35,578 bases of DNA from an uncultured Lachnospiraceae bacterium (lineage in GTDB: Bacteria; Bacillota; Clostridia; Lachnospirales; Lachnospiraceae): positions 1-35,578 of the forward strand of contig CALWRQ010000015.1 of assembly GCA_944383965.1 (NCBI GenBank), written 5' to 3'. The first letter of the stretch is position 1, and every line of letters begins with the position of its first letter. Below the pieces are notes generated by a model. It made no database searches, had not been told where the DNA came from, and worked only from the letters and a program-made list of their open reading frames with translations. A program made the translations under genes and the position numbers. Shown here piece by piece: positions 23,323 to 31,247 of the stretch.

Positions 23323-23909
23323 AAATCCAGAACCAGTTTCTGCAGATATTCGGCGGTACCTTCCACTCCTCTCAGGCTGCTGTCCACAGTCAGTCCGTAG
23401 CTTTCCGGAGCGCCCCAGGTTTTGCCTGTATAGTGGAGATAGTAATCCGCCCTCTGGCGGTCCACCTTCTCCACTGCTTCGGCAGCATCTTCCCGGCTCA
23501 TCCGGTTTCTCTCCATAATCCGCTCAATTCTTTTCGGAACGGGTGCCGTAATGAAAACGGAAAACAGTTCTTTTCTGTCTTTCAGTATGTAATCCGCACA
23601 CCGGCCGATGATGACGCAGGAACCCTGGTCCGCCAGCTCCCGGATGATCTGGGACTGGGTCTGATAGAGCAGTTCCCCTACCGGTCTTCCCTTCAGGCCG
23701 GCGGATCCCTTGACCTTCATCAGCGTTGCCTGAACCGCACGCTCATTGTGGATTGCCAGAATTCCCTGATCCACGCCGCTCTTTTCCGCTGCCATTTCAA
23801 TCAGGTTTCTGTCATAAAACGGAATGCCCAGATGCTCTGCCAGCATCTCTCCGATGGCTCTTCCGCCGCTTCCATACTGTCTTCCCACCGTAATGATCAT
23901 TTTCTTCAT
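23298..23909 (-). CDS. Cytidylate-kinase-like P-loop protein
   Basis: A 203-residue soluble protein of the cytidylate-kinase-like family. It has GRQYGSGGRAIG (9-20), IPFYDRNLIEMAAE, RELADQGSCVIIGRCADYIL and RADYYLHYTGKTWG. It is not the canonical Cmk of genome housekeeping. It matches, motif for motif, the C-terminal domain of the antiporter fusion at 9488-11308. It may phosphorylate a nucleotide or act as a sensor. The substrate is unknown. It is convergent with and overlaps the ChrA pair by 25 bases. AAGGGG lies about 9 bases before the ATG. Confidence 0.88.
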   Translation of the reverse strand: MKKMIITVGRQYGSGGRAIGEMLAEHLGIPFYDRNLIEMAAEKSGVDQGILAIHNERAVQATLMKVKGSAGLKGRPVGELLYQTQSQIIRELADQGSCVIIGRCADYILKDRKELFSVFITAPVPKRIERIMERNRMSREDAAEAVEKVDRQRADYYLHYTGKTWGAPESYGLTVDSSLRGVEGTAEYLQKLVLDFQNPFPAM

Positions 23910-23957
23910 TCAATCCCGCCCCTTTCTTAAATATCCACCGTTATTTTTCCTGCTTTC

Positions 23958-23986
23958 AGTATACTATTTTTCATTCTTAAAGGCAA
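23958..23986 (-). promoter_or_regulatory. Promoter of the cytidylate-kinase-like gene
   Basis: On the minus strand TTGCCT (23981-23986), 17 bases, TATACT (23958-23963), about 50 bases before the start codon. Confidence 0.6.
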
Positions 23987-24131
23987 TTAACCATTCAGAA
24001 CTGTTCTTTTTCCAGCAAAACATACGTCCGGTGCCGGAAAATATTTTTTCATATTCTGCAACTTTTCCGTTCTCCCGATTATCTATAGAATGAAATCGCT
24101 ATCAAACAGATTTTTACGGGAGGTCAATAAC

Positions 24132-24737
24132 ATGAAAACAAACAGAAAAAATATGTCAGCCGTGATTTTAAGCGCACTTCTGTCCGCTTCCGCCCTGGCG
24201 GGGTGCTCCGGAGCTTCAGGTGTTCAGGAAACCACCCTGCAGGAAACCGCCGTGCAGGAAACCGCCGCTGAAGAAACCCATACCCCGGAAACTTCAGCTG
24301 AAGAAGCTGCGGCTCCGGAAAGCTCTGTTCAGGAAAAAGAATCGGAAAAGCAGACAGAAGAAGCTGCAGAGCCCCATGCAGAACCAGCAGCAAAATACGA
24401 AGATAATTTTGAAGTTGACGGGGCCGCAGCAAAAGAATTTGCAGAAAAGATCCAGAAAGCGACTGCCGACAAGGATCTGGAAGCCCTGGCCGAACTCACA
24501 TCCTTCCCCGTCTATGTGGGACTTCCGGATGTGGGAGTGGTGGAAACCAAAGAAGATTTTCTCGCGATCGGTGCAGATACCCTGTTTACGGACGAGCTTA
24601 CCGCTTCCGTTGCAGCGGCTGATATTGACAGCTTCCAGCCCAGCATGGCAGGATTCTCCATATCTGACGGCGGAAGCGCAAATATTAATTTCGGTGTAAC
24701 CGACGGCGTTCTGGCTGTTAACGGAATCAACTATTAA
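24132..24737 (+). CDS. Predicted lipoprotein with Glu/Ala-rich linker
   Basis: A 201-residue secreted lipoprotein. The signal peptide has a Lys/Arg start, a hydrophobic core and the lipobox LAGC with Cys25. Residues about 30-90 are low-complexity and rich in Glu, Ala and Thr, including four near-copies of a five-residue unit (QETA type). Residues about 95-201 form a compact domain ending GVTDGVLAVNGINY, whose layout suggests a small alpha/beta (NTF2-like) fold, unproven. The start at 24132 has GGGAGG 8 bases upstream, and the longer frame start lacks a site. A terminator follows. It probably sits on the outer membrane face, with the linker crossing the wall. Function unknown. Confidence 0.85.
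   Translation: MKTNRKNMSAVILSALLSASALAGCSGASGVQETTLQETAVQETAAEETHTPETSAEEAAAPESSVQEKESEKQTEEAAEPHAEPAAKYEDNFEVDGAAAKEFAEKIQKATADKDLEALAELTSFPVYVGLPDVGVVETKEDFLAIGADTLFTDELTASVAAADIDSFQPSMAGFSISDGGSANINFGVTDGVLAVNGINY
24222..24281 (+). repeat. Four tandem 15-base units within the lipoprotein gene
   Basis: Units at 24222, 24237, 24252 and 24267 share CAGGAAACC at their centre (the last has GAAGAAACC). They encode VQETT, LQETA, VQETA and AEETH. Such repeats can change copy number by slippage and vary the linker length. Confidence 0.75.
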
Positions 24738-24761
24738 ACCCCAAATCAACGGAATCCCCTG

Positions 24762-24801
24762 CCGCAGAGTCCTGTTCTCAGGAACTCTGCGGTACTTTTT
24801 T
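24762..24801 (+). terminator. Terminator of the lipoprotein gene
   Basis: A 13-bp stem with one bulge (CCGCAGAGT-CCTG against CAGG-A-ACTCTGCGG) and loop TTCT is followed by TACTTTTTT. Confidence 0.9.
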
Positions 24802-24924
24802 GGAGCCGGAAACGGCCGGGCTGTCCGATCGCAAAAAGTTCCGTATGTTTTTGAAACTTTTGAGGCGGTCCGGCAGTCTATATGGTAGTGGGAATTGAAA
24901 TAATCAGAATCAGGAGTAATCGCA

Positions 24925-26328
24925 GTGGTTTTCAGCAGCATTGATTTCATTTTTAAATTTTTTCCGGTCTTTTATCTGATCTATACCATCTGTCCGTTCC
25001 GCTGGAAAAACCTTTGGCTGTTTGCCGGAAGCATGTGTTTCTATTTTTATGGGGTGAAAGATCATCCCTTTCATCTGCTTCTTTTTCTTATGTCAATCGG
25101 AACAAATTTTATCATCGGACGGAAGATCACAGATCGTCCGGAACGAAGCCGGATATGGCTCGCGGTCGGAATCGGTTACAATTTTTTCTGGCTGATCCTG
25201 TTCAAGTATGCCGGATTTTTCTGTCTGAATCTGAACCATTTTCTGAAATGGTTTCATTTGCCTGCCAAAATCCCCGTTCTCACCCCGGTCCTGCCCATCG
25301 GAATCAGTTTCTATACGTTCCAGGCCGTATCCTATCTGGCAGATGTGTACAGGAAAAAAACGTCCTGCGAGAAATCACTGATCCGCTTCGGAATGTATCT
25401 CAGCATGTTTCCCCAACTGATCGCCGGTCCCATTGTTACATACAGCTCCGTAAAAAAGCAGATCGGGATGCGCAGGATCACCCCCTTGAAGGCAGAAGCC
25501 GGGCTCAGAGAGTTTACCATCGGATTGGGGCTGAAGGTTCTGCTCGCCAATCAGATCGGAGGCCTGTGGAACAAGGTGGAAGCAATCGGATTTGAAAGTA
25601 TATCTCCCCAGCTGGCATGGCTGGGTCTGGCCGCTTTCAGTCTGCAGATTTACTTTGATTTTTACGGATATTCCCTGATGGCAAAAGGGCTGGGATACCT
25701 TCTCGGTTTTCAGTTCCCCTGCAACTTTTCCTACCCTTACATGTCCCTCTCCCTGACCGAATTCTGGAGGAGATGGCACATTACTCTGGGAAGCTGGTTT
25801 CGTGAATATGTTTATATTCCATTGGGCGGAAATCGAAAAGGCCGGCTGAACACCGTCCGGAATCTTTTTGTTGTATGGCTTTTGACCGGTTTCTGGCATG
25901 GAGCAAGCTGGAATTTTCTTTTGTGGGGCCTGGTTCTGTTTTTCCTGATCCTGCTGGAAAAATCCGGGCTGGGAAATTTTTTTACAGAGCATCCCGCTCT
26001 GGGCCATATTTATATGCTTTTCATCATTCCGCTCACCTGGCTGTTGTTTGCCGTTACTGATCTGTCTCAGATCGCCGTTTATCTGGGACGCCTGTTTCCG
26101 TTTGGCGGACCGGCCGGTTATTTTGCCGGAGATTATCTGAAATATGCCGGAATGTACGCCGGATCCCTGTGTGCCGGAATCATCTTTATCACCCCTATTC
26201 CGAGAAACCTGTACAGCCGATGGAAAGATTCTCCGGCAGCCGCACTGATCCTGCTGGGGATTTTCTGGGCATCCGTTTATTGCATGAAAGCAGGAATGGA
26301 TGATCCGTTCCTCTATTTCCGGTTCTGA
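24925..26328 (+). CDS. MBOAT-family O-acyltransferase (AlgI/DltB-like)
   Basis: A 467-residue membrane enzyme that moves acyl groups across the membrane for O-acylation of an extracellular polymer. It has many hydrophobic segments, LPIGISFYTFQAVSYLADVYR near residue 124, FPQLIAGPI, and the AlgI core TEFWRRWHITLGSWFREYVYIPLGGN with His285. The conserved catalytic His325 is in GFWHGASWN. The start is GTG, with AGGAG 8 bases upstream. An SGNH-type protein follows after 24 bases, the usual partner that completes transfer to the polymer. Polysaccharide or peptidoglycan O-acetylation is likely. The exact target is unknown. Confidence 0.93.
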   Translation: MVFSSIDFIFKFFPVFYLIYTICPFRWKNLWLFAGSMCFYFYGVKDHPFHLLLFLMSIGTNFIIGRKITDRPERSRIWLAVGIGYNFFWLILFKYAGFFCLNLNHFLKWFHLPAKIPVLTPVLPIGISFYTFQAVSYLADVYRKKTSCEKSLIRFGMYLSMFPQLIAGPIVTYSSVKKQIGMRRITPLKAEAGLREFTIGLGLKVLLANQIGGLWNKVEAIGFESISPQLAWLGLAAFSLQIYFDFYGYSLMAKGLGYLLGFQFPCNFSYPYMSLSLTEFWRRWHITLGSWFREYVYIPLGGNRKGRLNTVRNLFVVWLLTGFWHGASWNFLLWGLVLFFLILLEKSGLGNFFTEHPALGHIYMLFIIPLTWLLFAVTDLSQIAVYLGRLFPFGGPAGYFAGDYLKYAGMYAGSLCAGIIFITPIPRNLYSRWKDSPAAALILLGIFWASVYCMKAGMDDPFLYFRF

Positions 26329-26352
26329 AATTTATGAAAAGAGGCAGAATAT

Positions 26353-27171
26353 ATGAAACATTGTTGGTACAGCCGTTTTCTGTTTGTCAGTCTTCTTCTG
26401 TACATCATCTGGATGGGAACAGCTGTTTTTGTAAAAAATGAGCCTCCTGCAGAAACACTGGCGGAAGCAGAACAGGCAGGAAAAATGCAGCCGGAAACAT
26501 GGGTGCCTGAGCCTCCGGCTGCTGCTGAAACTGCCAGGGAAGAAGTGGTTCCGGAAACCGCATCGGAAGCGGAATCGGAAGAATCCGTCACACGGTTCCC
26601 GGAAAACTTTCAGGAGACCCTGTTCATCGGAGATTCCAGAACAGTAGGACTCTGGGAATACGGGCAGCTGGGAGAAGCCGATGTATTTGCAGACAGCGGA
26701 ATGACCGTATTCACCCTCTGGGACAAGGAAAAGCAGTTTGACGGTCAGAAACTGACGTTAGAACAGCTTCTGTCGGAAAAGAATTATCAAATGATTCACT
26801 TCATGCTGGGAATCAACGAACTGGGATATCCCATGGACCGCATTGCGCAAGCATATCGGGAATCTGTTATAAAAATACAGTCCCTGCAGCCGCAGGCAAA
26901 AATCGTTCTCGGAGCAAACCTGCATGTCACCGCATCCAAGTCAGCAGCGAGCAGCATCTATAATAATGAGCGGATCAATGAGTTAAATGAAAGAATAAAG
27001 GCGATCGGGCGGGAATTATCCTGTTCCTATCTGGATATCAATGAGCGGTTTGATGACGGAACCGGAAATATGGCAGAAGAATATTCGGCAGACGGTTCCC
27101 ATGTGCTGGGAAAGTATTATGCAGATTGGGTTCAGTGGATCTGTGAAACGCCATCCGCCGTTCCCCGATAA
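26353..27171 (+). CDS. Membrane-anchored SGNH-hydrolase-like acyltransferase partner
   Basis: A 272-residue protein with one N-terminal membrane anchor (about 9-27) and a Glu/Ala/Pro-rich spacer (about 30-80). The SGNH domain has Ser95 in FIGDSRTVGL, Asn155 in LGINELG, and Asp247/His250 in ADGSHVLGKYY, so the catalytic set is complete. Proteins of this type work outside the membrane with an MBOAT partner, as in alginate or peptidoglycan acetylation. It is placed 24 bases after the MBOAT gene. A GAGG site lies about 9 bases before the ATG. Whether it acts as transferase or esterase is not decided by sequence. Confidence 0.88.
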   Translation: MKHCWYSRFLFVSLLLYIIWMGTAVFVKNEPPAETLAEAEQAGKMQPETWVPEPPAAAETAREEVVPETASEAESEESVTRFPENFQETLFIGDSRTVGLWEYGQLGEADVFADSGMTVFTLWDKEKQFDGQKLTLEQLLSEKNYQMIHFMLGINELGYPMDRIAQAYRESVIKIQSLQPQAKIVLGANLHVTASKSAASSIYNNERINELNERIKAIGRELSCSYLDINERFDDGTGNMAEEYSADGSHVLGKYYADWVQWICETPSAVPR

Positions 27172-27216
27172 CCGGTCCGGCCGCAGAAACTGCCAGGAAT
27201 CATTTTTCGGGAAGAA

Positions 27217-27243
27217 TTAGCACTCAACTATTGACAGTGCTAA
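27217..27243. promoter_or_regulatory. CIRCE element (HrcA operator) before hsp20
   Basis: TTAGCACTC-N9-CAGTGCTAA differs from the consensus (GAGTGCTAA right arm) by one base. It overlaps the -35 of the hsp20 promoter, so HrcA repression with release on heat shock is expected. Confidence 0.92.
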
Positions 27244-27259
27244 CAATTCGTGTTATAGT
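27231..27259 (+). promoter_or_regulatory. Promoter of hsp20
   Basis: A perfect TTGACA (27231-27236), 17 bases, TATAGT (27254-27259). The -35 hexamer lies inside the CIRCE element. Confidence 0.88.
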
Positions 27260-27331
27260 ACATGCATAACAAAAAAAGACCTACAGCAGACATTCTTATG
27301 GACTGCTCATGATAAAAGGAGGATTTTTATT

Positions 27332-27763
27332 ATGTTAATTCCCAGAACAAATTACGGCTTCGATTTCTTTGATGATTTCTTCAATGACAGCTTCTGGAGC
27401 GGCTCTCAGCCTGCTCAGACCAAAAAGGATACGGGACTGATGCGGACGGATATCCTGGATGCAGGCGCCTGCTATCTGGTGGACATTGAACTTCCCGGCT
27501 ACCGGAAGGATGAGATCCAGGCGGAGCTGAAGGACGGCTATCTGACCATTTCCGCCGTACATGGGGAGGACGCTGAAAAAGACCGGACCTATGTCCGCAG
27601 AGAACGGTATCATGGTTCTATGAGAAGAACCTTTTATGTGGGTGAGGCTCTCAGACAGGAGGATATCAAAGCTGCTTTCGAAAACGGCGTGCTTCGTCTG
27701 ACCGTTCCCAAAGAGGCTCCCAAGCCCGTGGAAGAAAAGCCCAAATACATCAACATTGAATAA
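27332..27763 (+). CDS. Small heat shock protein, Hsp20/alpha-crystallin family
   Basis: A 143-residue ATP-independent chaperone that holds unfolding proteins. The N-terminal arm is Phe/Asp-rich (FDFFDDFFNDSFW). The alpha-crystallin domain runs about 35-125, with VDIELPGYRKDEI and the signature GVLRLTVPK. The C-terminal INIE is the I-x-I motif for oligomer contacts. AAGGAGG lies 9 bases before the ATG. It is a single-gene unit between a CIRCE promoter and a strong terminator. Confidence 0.95.
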   Translation: MLIPRTNYGFDFFDDFFNDSFWSGSQPAQTKKDTGLMRTDILDAGACYLVDIELPGYRKDEIQAELKDGYLTISAVHGEDAEKDRTYVRRERYHGSMRRTFYVGEALRQEDIKAAFENGVLRLTVPKEAPKPVEEKPKYINIE

Positions 27764-27772
27764 TAACGGCAG

Positions 27773-27806
27773 CGGGGCTGCAGGAATTTCCTGCAGCCCC
27801 GTTTTT
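27773..27806 (+). terminator. Terminator of hsp20
   Basis: A perfect CGGGGCTGCAGGAA stem (27773-27801) with a very short loop is followed by TTTTT. Confidence 0.93.
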
Positions 27807-27835
27807 CCATACAGCAGCCTGTCCGTTTCTTTCTG

Positions 27836-29164
27836 TCAGAGCATCTCTCCGTAGTTTTCCGCCGCTTTGATAAACGGTCCCATCTCTTCAGACAGTTCCT
27901 GCCTGATCTGAGTCAGATCCGCTTTCTGCAGACGCTTTCCGCGTACCACGATTTCTCCGTCTACCATTACCGTATCCACATTGGAGCTGTTGGCAGAATA
28001 GACAATGGCAGAATACGGATTGTAGCAGGGGAACATATTCACAGAAGACGTCTCCAGGATTACCAGATCTGCCTTTTTCCCCGCCTCTATGGATCCAAGA
28101 TTCTTTTCTTCCTGAATGGCTCTTGCGCCTCCCATCGTGCCCATTTTCACAATATCGCAGGCCGGGAACAGGGTGCGGTCATGATATGCGGTTTTCTGGA
28201 AATTGGCAAACAGCTTAAACAGCGTAAACAGATCCAGGGTATTTCCGGAAGACGCTCCGTCCGTTCCCAGACCGGCAGCCACTCCCAGTTTTTCCATGGC
28301 AGGAACGGGAGCCACTCCCCGTCCGCCCTTTGTGTTGGAGCCGATGCAGTGGGCCACATTCACTCCGTACTGTGCAAAAAGCTCCATGTCCTTCCGTTCC
28401 ATGTAGACACAGTGAGCTGCCAGCGTCCTCCGGTCCAGAAGTCCCATGTCTCTCATAAATTCCACCGGAGTCTGTCCGTACTCTTTCCGGAACTTTTCCA
28501 TTTCATGCTCCATTTCACATACGTGAATGGTATAGAGCGTATCATATTTCTCCGCCATTTCAAAAGATTTCTTCAGCATTTCCGGACTGAGGCTGTAAGT
28601 CGCATGGGGAGCCACAATAGGCTTTACCAGGCGGCTGTTTTTCCATTCCTTTATAAAATTCTCCCCGTATTCCAGCCCTCCGTATGGTTCCGGACTGTCG
28701 CAGGTGGTCTGTCCGATCACCGTTTCTCCCAGGAATCCGCGGATTCCCAGATCCTCACAGGCTTTTGCCACCTCATCCTCAAAGTAGTACATGTCCACAA
28801 ACGTGGTAACTCCTGCCAGAAGCATCTCTCCGATCCCGTATTTCGCTGCCCGGTAAACCAGCTTCCTGGTCATAGCATCATTTTCCAGAGGAAACAGGAA
28901 TCTGCGCAGCCGATCTCCGCAGTCATCTCCCAGGGTCCGGAACGGCATCATGGATACATGGCAGTGAGTATTGATCATTCCCGGCATGAGAATTCCCCCG
29001 CCTCCGTCCAGGATCTCCCCGTCTCCCGTATCCCAGGATTCCGCTTCCCGGCTGTTTCCCACTCTGCTGATCCGGTCCCCCTCCACCAGCACACAGCCGT
29101 CCTCATACACTTGATTCTCCTCATTCATGGACAGAATTTTTACGTTTCTGATCAATGTTTTCAT
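27836..29164 (-). CDS. Amidohydrolase, methylthioadenosine/adenosylhomocysteine deaminase type
   Basis: A 442-residue metal-dependent deaminase of the MtaD/SsnA/TrzN group. The metal motif NTHCHVSM (His67, His69) is near the N-terminus, then IHVCEMEHEMEKF, LAAHCVYM and GTDGASSGNTLD near residue 300. Members deaminate 5'-methylthioadenosine, S-adenosylhomocysteine or guanine-like bases. I choose the MtaD type from motif style but cannot exclude other purine or aromatic-amine substrates. GGGAG lies 9 bases before the ATG. The gene stands alone between the hsp20 terminator and the lrgAB terminator. Its role fits the purine salvage theme of the window. Confidence 0.88.
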   Translation of the reverse strand: MKTLIRNVKILSMNEENQVYEDGCVLVEGDRISRVGNSREAESWDTGDGEILDGGGGILMPGMINTHCHVSMMPFRTLGDDCGDRLRRFLFPLENDAMTRKLVYRAAKYGIGEMLLAGVTTFVDMYYFEDEVAKACEDLGIRGFLGETVIGQTTCDSPEPYGGLEYGENFIKEWKNSRLVKPIVAPHATYSLSPEMLKKSFEMAEKYDTLYTIHVCEMEHEMEKFRKEYGQTPVEFMRDMGLLDRRTLAAHCVYMERKDMELFAQYGVNVAHCIGSNTKGGRGVAPVPAMEKLGVAAGLGTDGASSGNTLDLFTLFKLFANFQKTAYHDRTLFPACDIVKMGTMGGARAIQEEKNLGSIEAGKKADLVILETSSVNMFPCYNPYSAIVYSANSSNVDTVMVDGEIVVRGKRLQKADLTQIRQELSEEMGPFIKAAENYGEML

Positions 29165-29198
29165 AGATGTAATCTCCCTTCTCCTGCGTATATGCCTA

Positions 29199-29204
29199 AT
29201 TGTA
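29199..29204 (-). promoter_or_regulatory. Possible extended -10 of the amidohydrolase gene
   Basis: On the minus strand TGG-TACAAT forms an extended -10. No good -35 is seen, and the element lies directly after the lrgAB terminator. Confidence 0.4.
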
Positions 29205-29229
29205 CCACATCTTCCCCTCAGGAGAAAAC

Positions 29230-29274
29230 AAAAATCGCCCCGGCTTTCCGGACAGTTCCTGTTCAGCCGAAGCG
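29230..29274 (-). terminator. Terminator of the lrgA-lrgB operon
   Basis: An imperfect long hairpin (outer CGC/GCG, then CGGCT/AGCCG, inner GAACAG/CTGTCC) is followed on the minus strand by ATTTTTG. Confidence 0.7.
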
Positions 29275-29306
29275 TTTTCCTCCTGAGTCATTCTCAGGCA
29301 GCTCTT

Positions 29307-29999
29307 CTAGATAAGATTCCCGATAACCGGCACAACCACAACCGTCATCAGACCGGCCACTGCAATCGCCAGGCTGGACATGGCACCTTCCACTTCTCCC
29401 AGCTCCAGTGCTTTTGCCGTTCCGATGGCATGAGCCCCGTTTCCGAGAGCCAGTCCTCTGGCAATGGGTTCCTCCAGACGGAGCAGTTTGAAGAGCTTCT
29501 CACACATGATCACTCCCGATACTCCGGTTATGATGATGCTGACCACCGTAAGCGTAACGATTCCTCCCGCCTCTTCACTCACGCCCATTCCAATTGCCGT
29601 AGTAATGGATTTTGGAAGGAGCGTTACATAGTGAACATGCTCCAGGCGGAACAGAATGCAGAGCACGAAAATCGTCAGGGCATTGGCTGCCACGCCGGAA
29701 GCAATGCCGCAGAATACCGCCGCCTTGTTTCTCTTAAGCAGAGCCAGCTGCTTGTACAGCGGAATGGCCAGACATACGGTAGCCGGGGTAAGCAGGTAGC
29801 TGATGCACTGCGCCCCCTTCATGTATTCGTCATAACTGATCCCGGTCAGAAGAAGGACCGGAACAATGATCGCCGCCGCAATCAGCAGCGGATTGCAGAC
29901 AGCCAGATTGGTCTTTTTCTTCAGCCACATTCCTGCCGCATAGGCCCCTATGCTGAGTACTGCTCCAAAATATGAGGAAACTGCCAGTGCATCTCTCAT
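29307..29999 (-). CDS. lrgB: LrgB-family membrane protein
   Basis: A polytopic membrane protein of 230 residues, partner of LrgA. It has SSYFGAVLSIGAYAAG at the N-terminus and the family signature LLPKSITTAIGMGVSEEAGG, then LALGNGAHAIGTAKALE. LrgAB and its relatives affect murein hydrolase activity, autolysis and, in some organisms, pyruvate or glycolate export. The start at 29999 overlaps the LrgA stop by ATGA, and GGAGG lies 9 bases upstream. The longer frame has no such site. Confidence 0.93.
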   Translation of the reverse strand: MRDALAVSSYFGAVLSIGAYAAGMWLKKKTNLAVCNPLLIAAAIIVPVLLLTGISYDEYMKGAQCISYLLTPATVCLAIPLYKQLALLKRNKAAVFCGIASGVAANALTIFVLCILFRLEHVHYVTLLPKSITTAIGMGVSEEAGGIVTLTVVSIIITGVSGVIMCEKLFKLLRLEEPIARGLALGNGAHAIGTAKALELGEVEGAMSSLAIAVAGLMTVVVVPVIGNLI

Positions 30000-30355
30000 G
30001 ATCGTTTCCCTCCGTTTCTTCTGATGATCCATTGAGCCACCAAACCGGTCACTCCCATTACCATTGCCATAGATACCACTGCAATCACCAGAAATGGCAC
30101 CAGTACGCTTTTCAGCTCACCAAAGCTGTCCATAATTCCTACGCAGGCCGGTACAAACATGATCGGCATGGCATCCAGCATCCAGTTTCCCGTCGTCTCC
30201 AGCATCTCCAGCTTTACCAGTCCCGTCATCAGACAGATCAGCAGCAGAAAAAGGCCGTAAACCCCTGCCGGAACCGGAAAAGGAAGCAGCTGATTCAGAA
30301 TTTCTCCTGCAGCAGACATCCCGAAAATGATCCCTGCTTCTTTCACATATTTCAT
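29996..30355 (-). CDS. lrgA: LrgA/CidA-family holin-like membrane protein
   Basis: A 119-residue, four-helix membrane protein with FPVPAGVYGLFLLLICLMTG and MLDAMPIMFVPACVGIM, both characteristic of CidA/LrgA. It works with LrgB, encoded just downstream. The start at 30355 has GAGGAG 8 bases upstream, whereas the longer frame begins within that site. Its promoter is about 35 bases upstream. The dicistron faces away from the PspA operon across a 205-base gap. Confidence 0.93.
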   Translation of the reverse strand: MKYVKEAGIIFGMSAAGEILNQLLPFPVPAGVYGLFLLLICLMTGLVKLEMLETTGNWMLDAMPIMFVPACVGIMDSFGELKSVLVPFLVIAVVSMAMVMGVTGLVAQWIIRRNGGKRS

Positions 30356-30387
30356 CTTGCCGTCTCCTCTCAAAAAATATGGTTCCT

Positions 30388-30416
30388 ATTCTACTCCCCC
30401 TCCGTTCAATCGGCAA
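30388..30416 (-). promoter_or_regulatory. Promoter of lrgAB
   Basis: On the minus strand TTGCCG (30411-30416), 17 bases, TAGAAT (30388-30393). Confidence 0.6.
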
Positions 30417-30469
30417 GACTAAATACACACAAAATACAATCTGCCGGATGGAAGCCTGCCGGATTTTAG

Positions 30470-30498
30470 TTGAATTTTGAATGGTCCTGGCCTATAAT
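30470..30498 (+). promoter_or_regulatory. Promoter of the pspA operon
   Basis: TTGAAT (30470-30475), 17 bases, perfect TATAAT (30493-30498). It is a housekeeping-type promoter, with no sigma-54 or extracytoplasmic-sigma pattern seen. Confidence 0.8.
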
Positions 30499-30504
30499 TC
30501 ACTT

Positions 30505-30526
30505 AAGCGGCCTTTGCTGGCCGCTT
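30505..30526 (+). promoter_or_regulatory. 5'-terminal stem-loop of the pspA mRNA
   Basis: AAGCGGCC and GGCCGCTT form an 8-bp perfect stem with loop TTTGCT. It starts about 7 bases after the -10 box, so it should be the very 5' end of the mRNA. No T-run follows. Stabilising the message is the simplest role. Confidence 0.55.
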
Positions 30527-30560
30527 CATGACATACGAATCTTTTAAGGAGGTAACTGCC

Positions 30561-31244
30561 ATGGCAAATATTCTGAAACGTTTCACGGATATCATGTCTG
30601 CAAACATCAACGCACTGCTGGATAAAGCAGAAGACCCGGAAAAGATGATAGATCAGTACATACGGGACATTGAGGATGATCTTGGAAAAGTCAAAGGAGA
30701 GACTGCTGCTGTTATGGCTGCCGAAAAAAAGGCCAGACGGGACCTGGATGAAAATTCCAGAGAAATGGAGACTCTCACCCGATATGCAGAAAAAGCTCTT
30801 CTGGCCGGAAATGAGCATGACGCCCGCATATTTCTGGAGAAGAAGGCAGTTCTGGCTGCACAGCAGCCTTCTCTGGAGCAGACCTATCAGGCTGCCGGGG
30901 AAAATGCTGCCAGAATGAAAGAAATGCACGATAAGCTGGAAAACGATCTTGCTCAGCTGCAGCAGCGGAAAGCTGCCGTCAGATCCAAGATGGCCCTGGC
31001 AAAAACACAGGAGCGTCTGAATCAGATCGGTTCCGGTCTCAGAGACTCCGGAGAAACCCTGTCCGCTTTCAGCAGAATGGAAGAAAAAGCAAATCGTATG
31101 CTGGATGAAGCGGAAGCCATGGCTGAACTGAACAGAAAAGAGGACACTGCAGAAGACCTGATGCGCAAATATGATGAGCCGTCTCAGAACAGCCGTCAGG
31201 TAGACGACGAACTGGCTGCTCTGAAAGCCAAAATGGGGCTGTAG
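30561..31244 (+). CDS. pspA: PspA/IM30-family membrane-stress protein
   Basis: A 227-residue, almost wholly helical peripheral membrane protein that forms scaffolds on stressed membranes. It starts MANILKRFTDIMSANINALLDKAEDPEKM, the PspA helix by position 1-29, then runs through long coiled coils (about 40-190). The start at 30561 has AAGGAGG 8 bases upstream, and the 11-codon longer frame lacks a site. It heads an operon with a zinc-ribbon membrane protein, an SPFH protein and a GNAT protein, as in the Bacillus subtilis ydjF-ydjG-ydjI module. Confidence 0.93.
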   Translation: MANILKRFTDIMSANINALLDKAEDPEKMIDQYIRDIEDDLGKVKGETAAVMAAEKKARRDLDENSREMETLTRYAEKALLAGNEHDARIFLEKKAVLAAQQPSLEQTYQAAGENAARMKEMHDKLENDLAQLQQRKAAVRSKMALAKTQERLNQIGSGLRDSGETLSAFSRMEEKANRMLDEAEAMAELNRKEDTAEDLMRKYDEPSQNSRQVDDELAALKAKMGL

Positions 31245-31247
31245 GCC

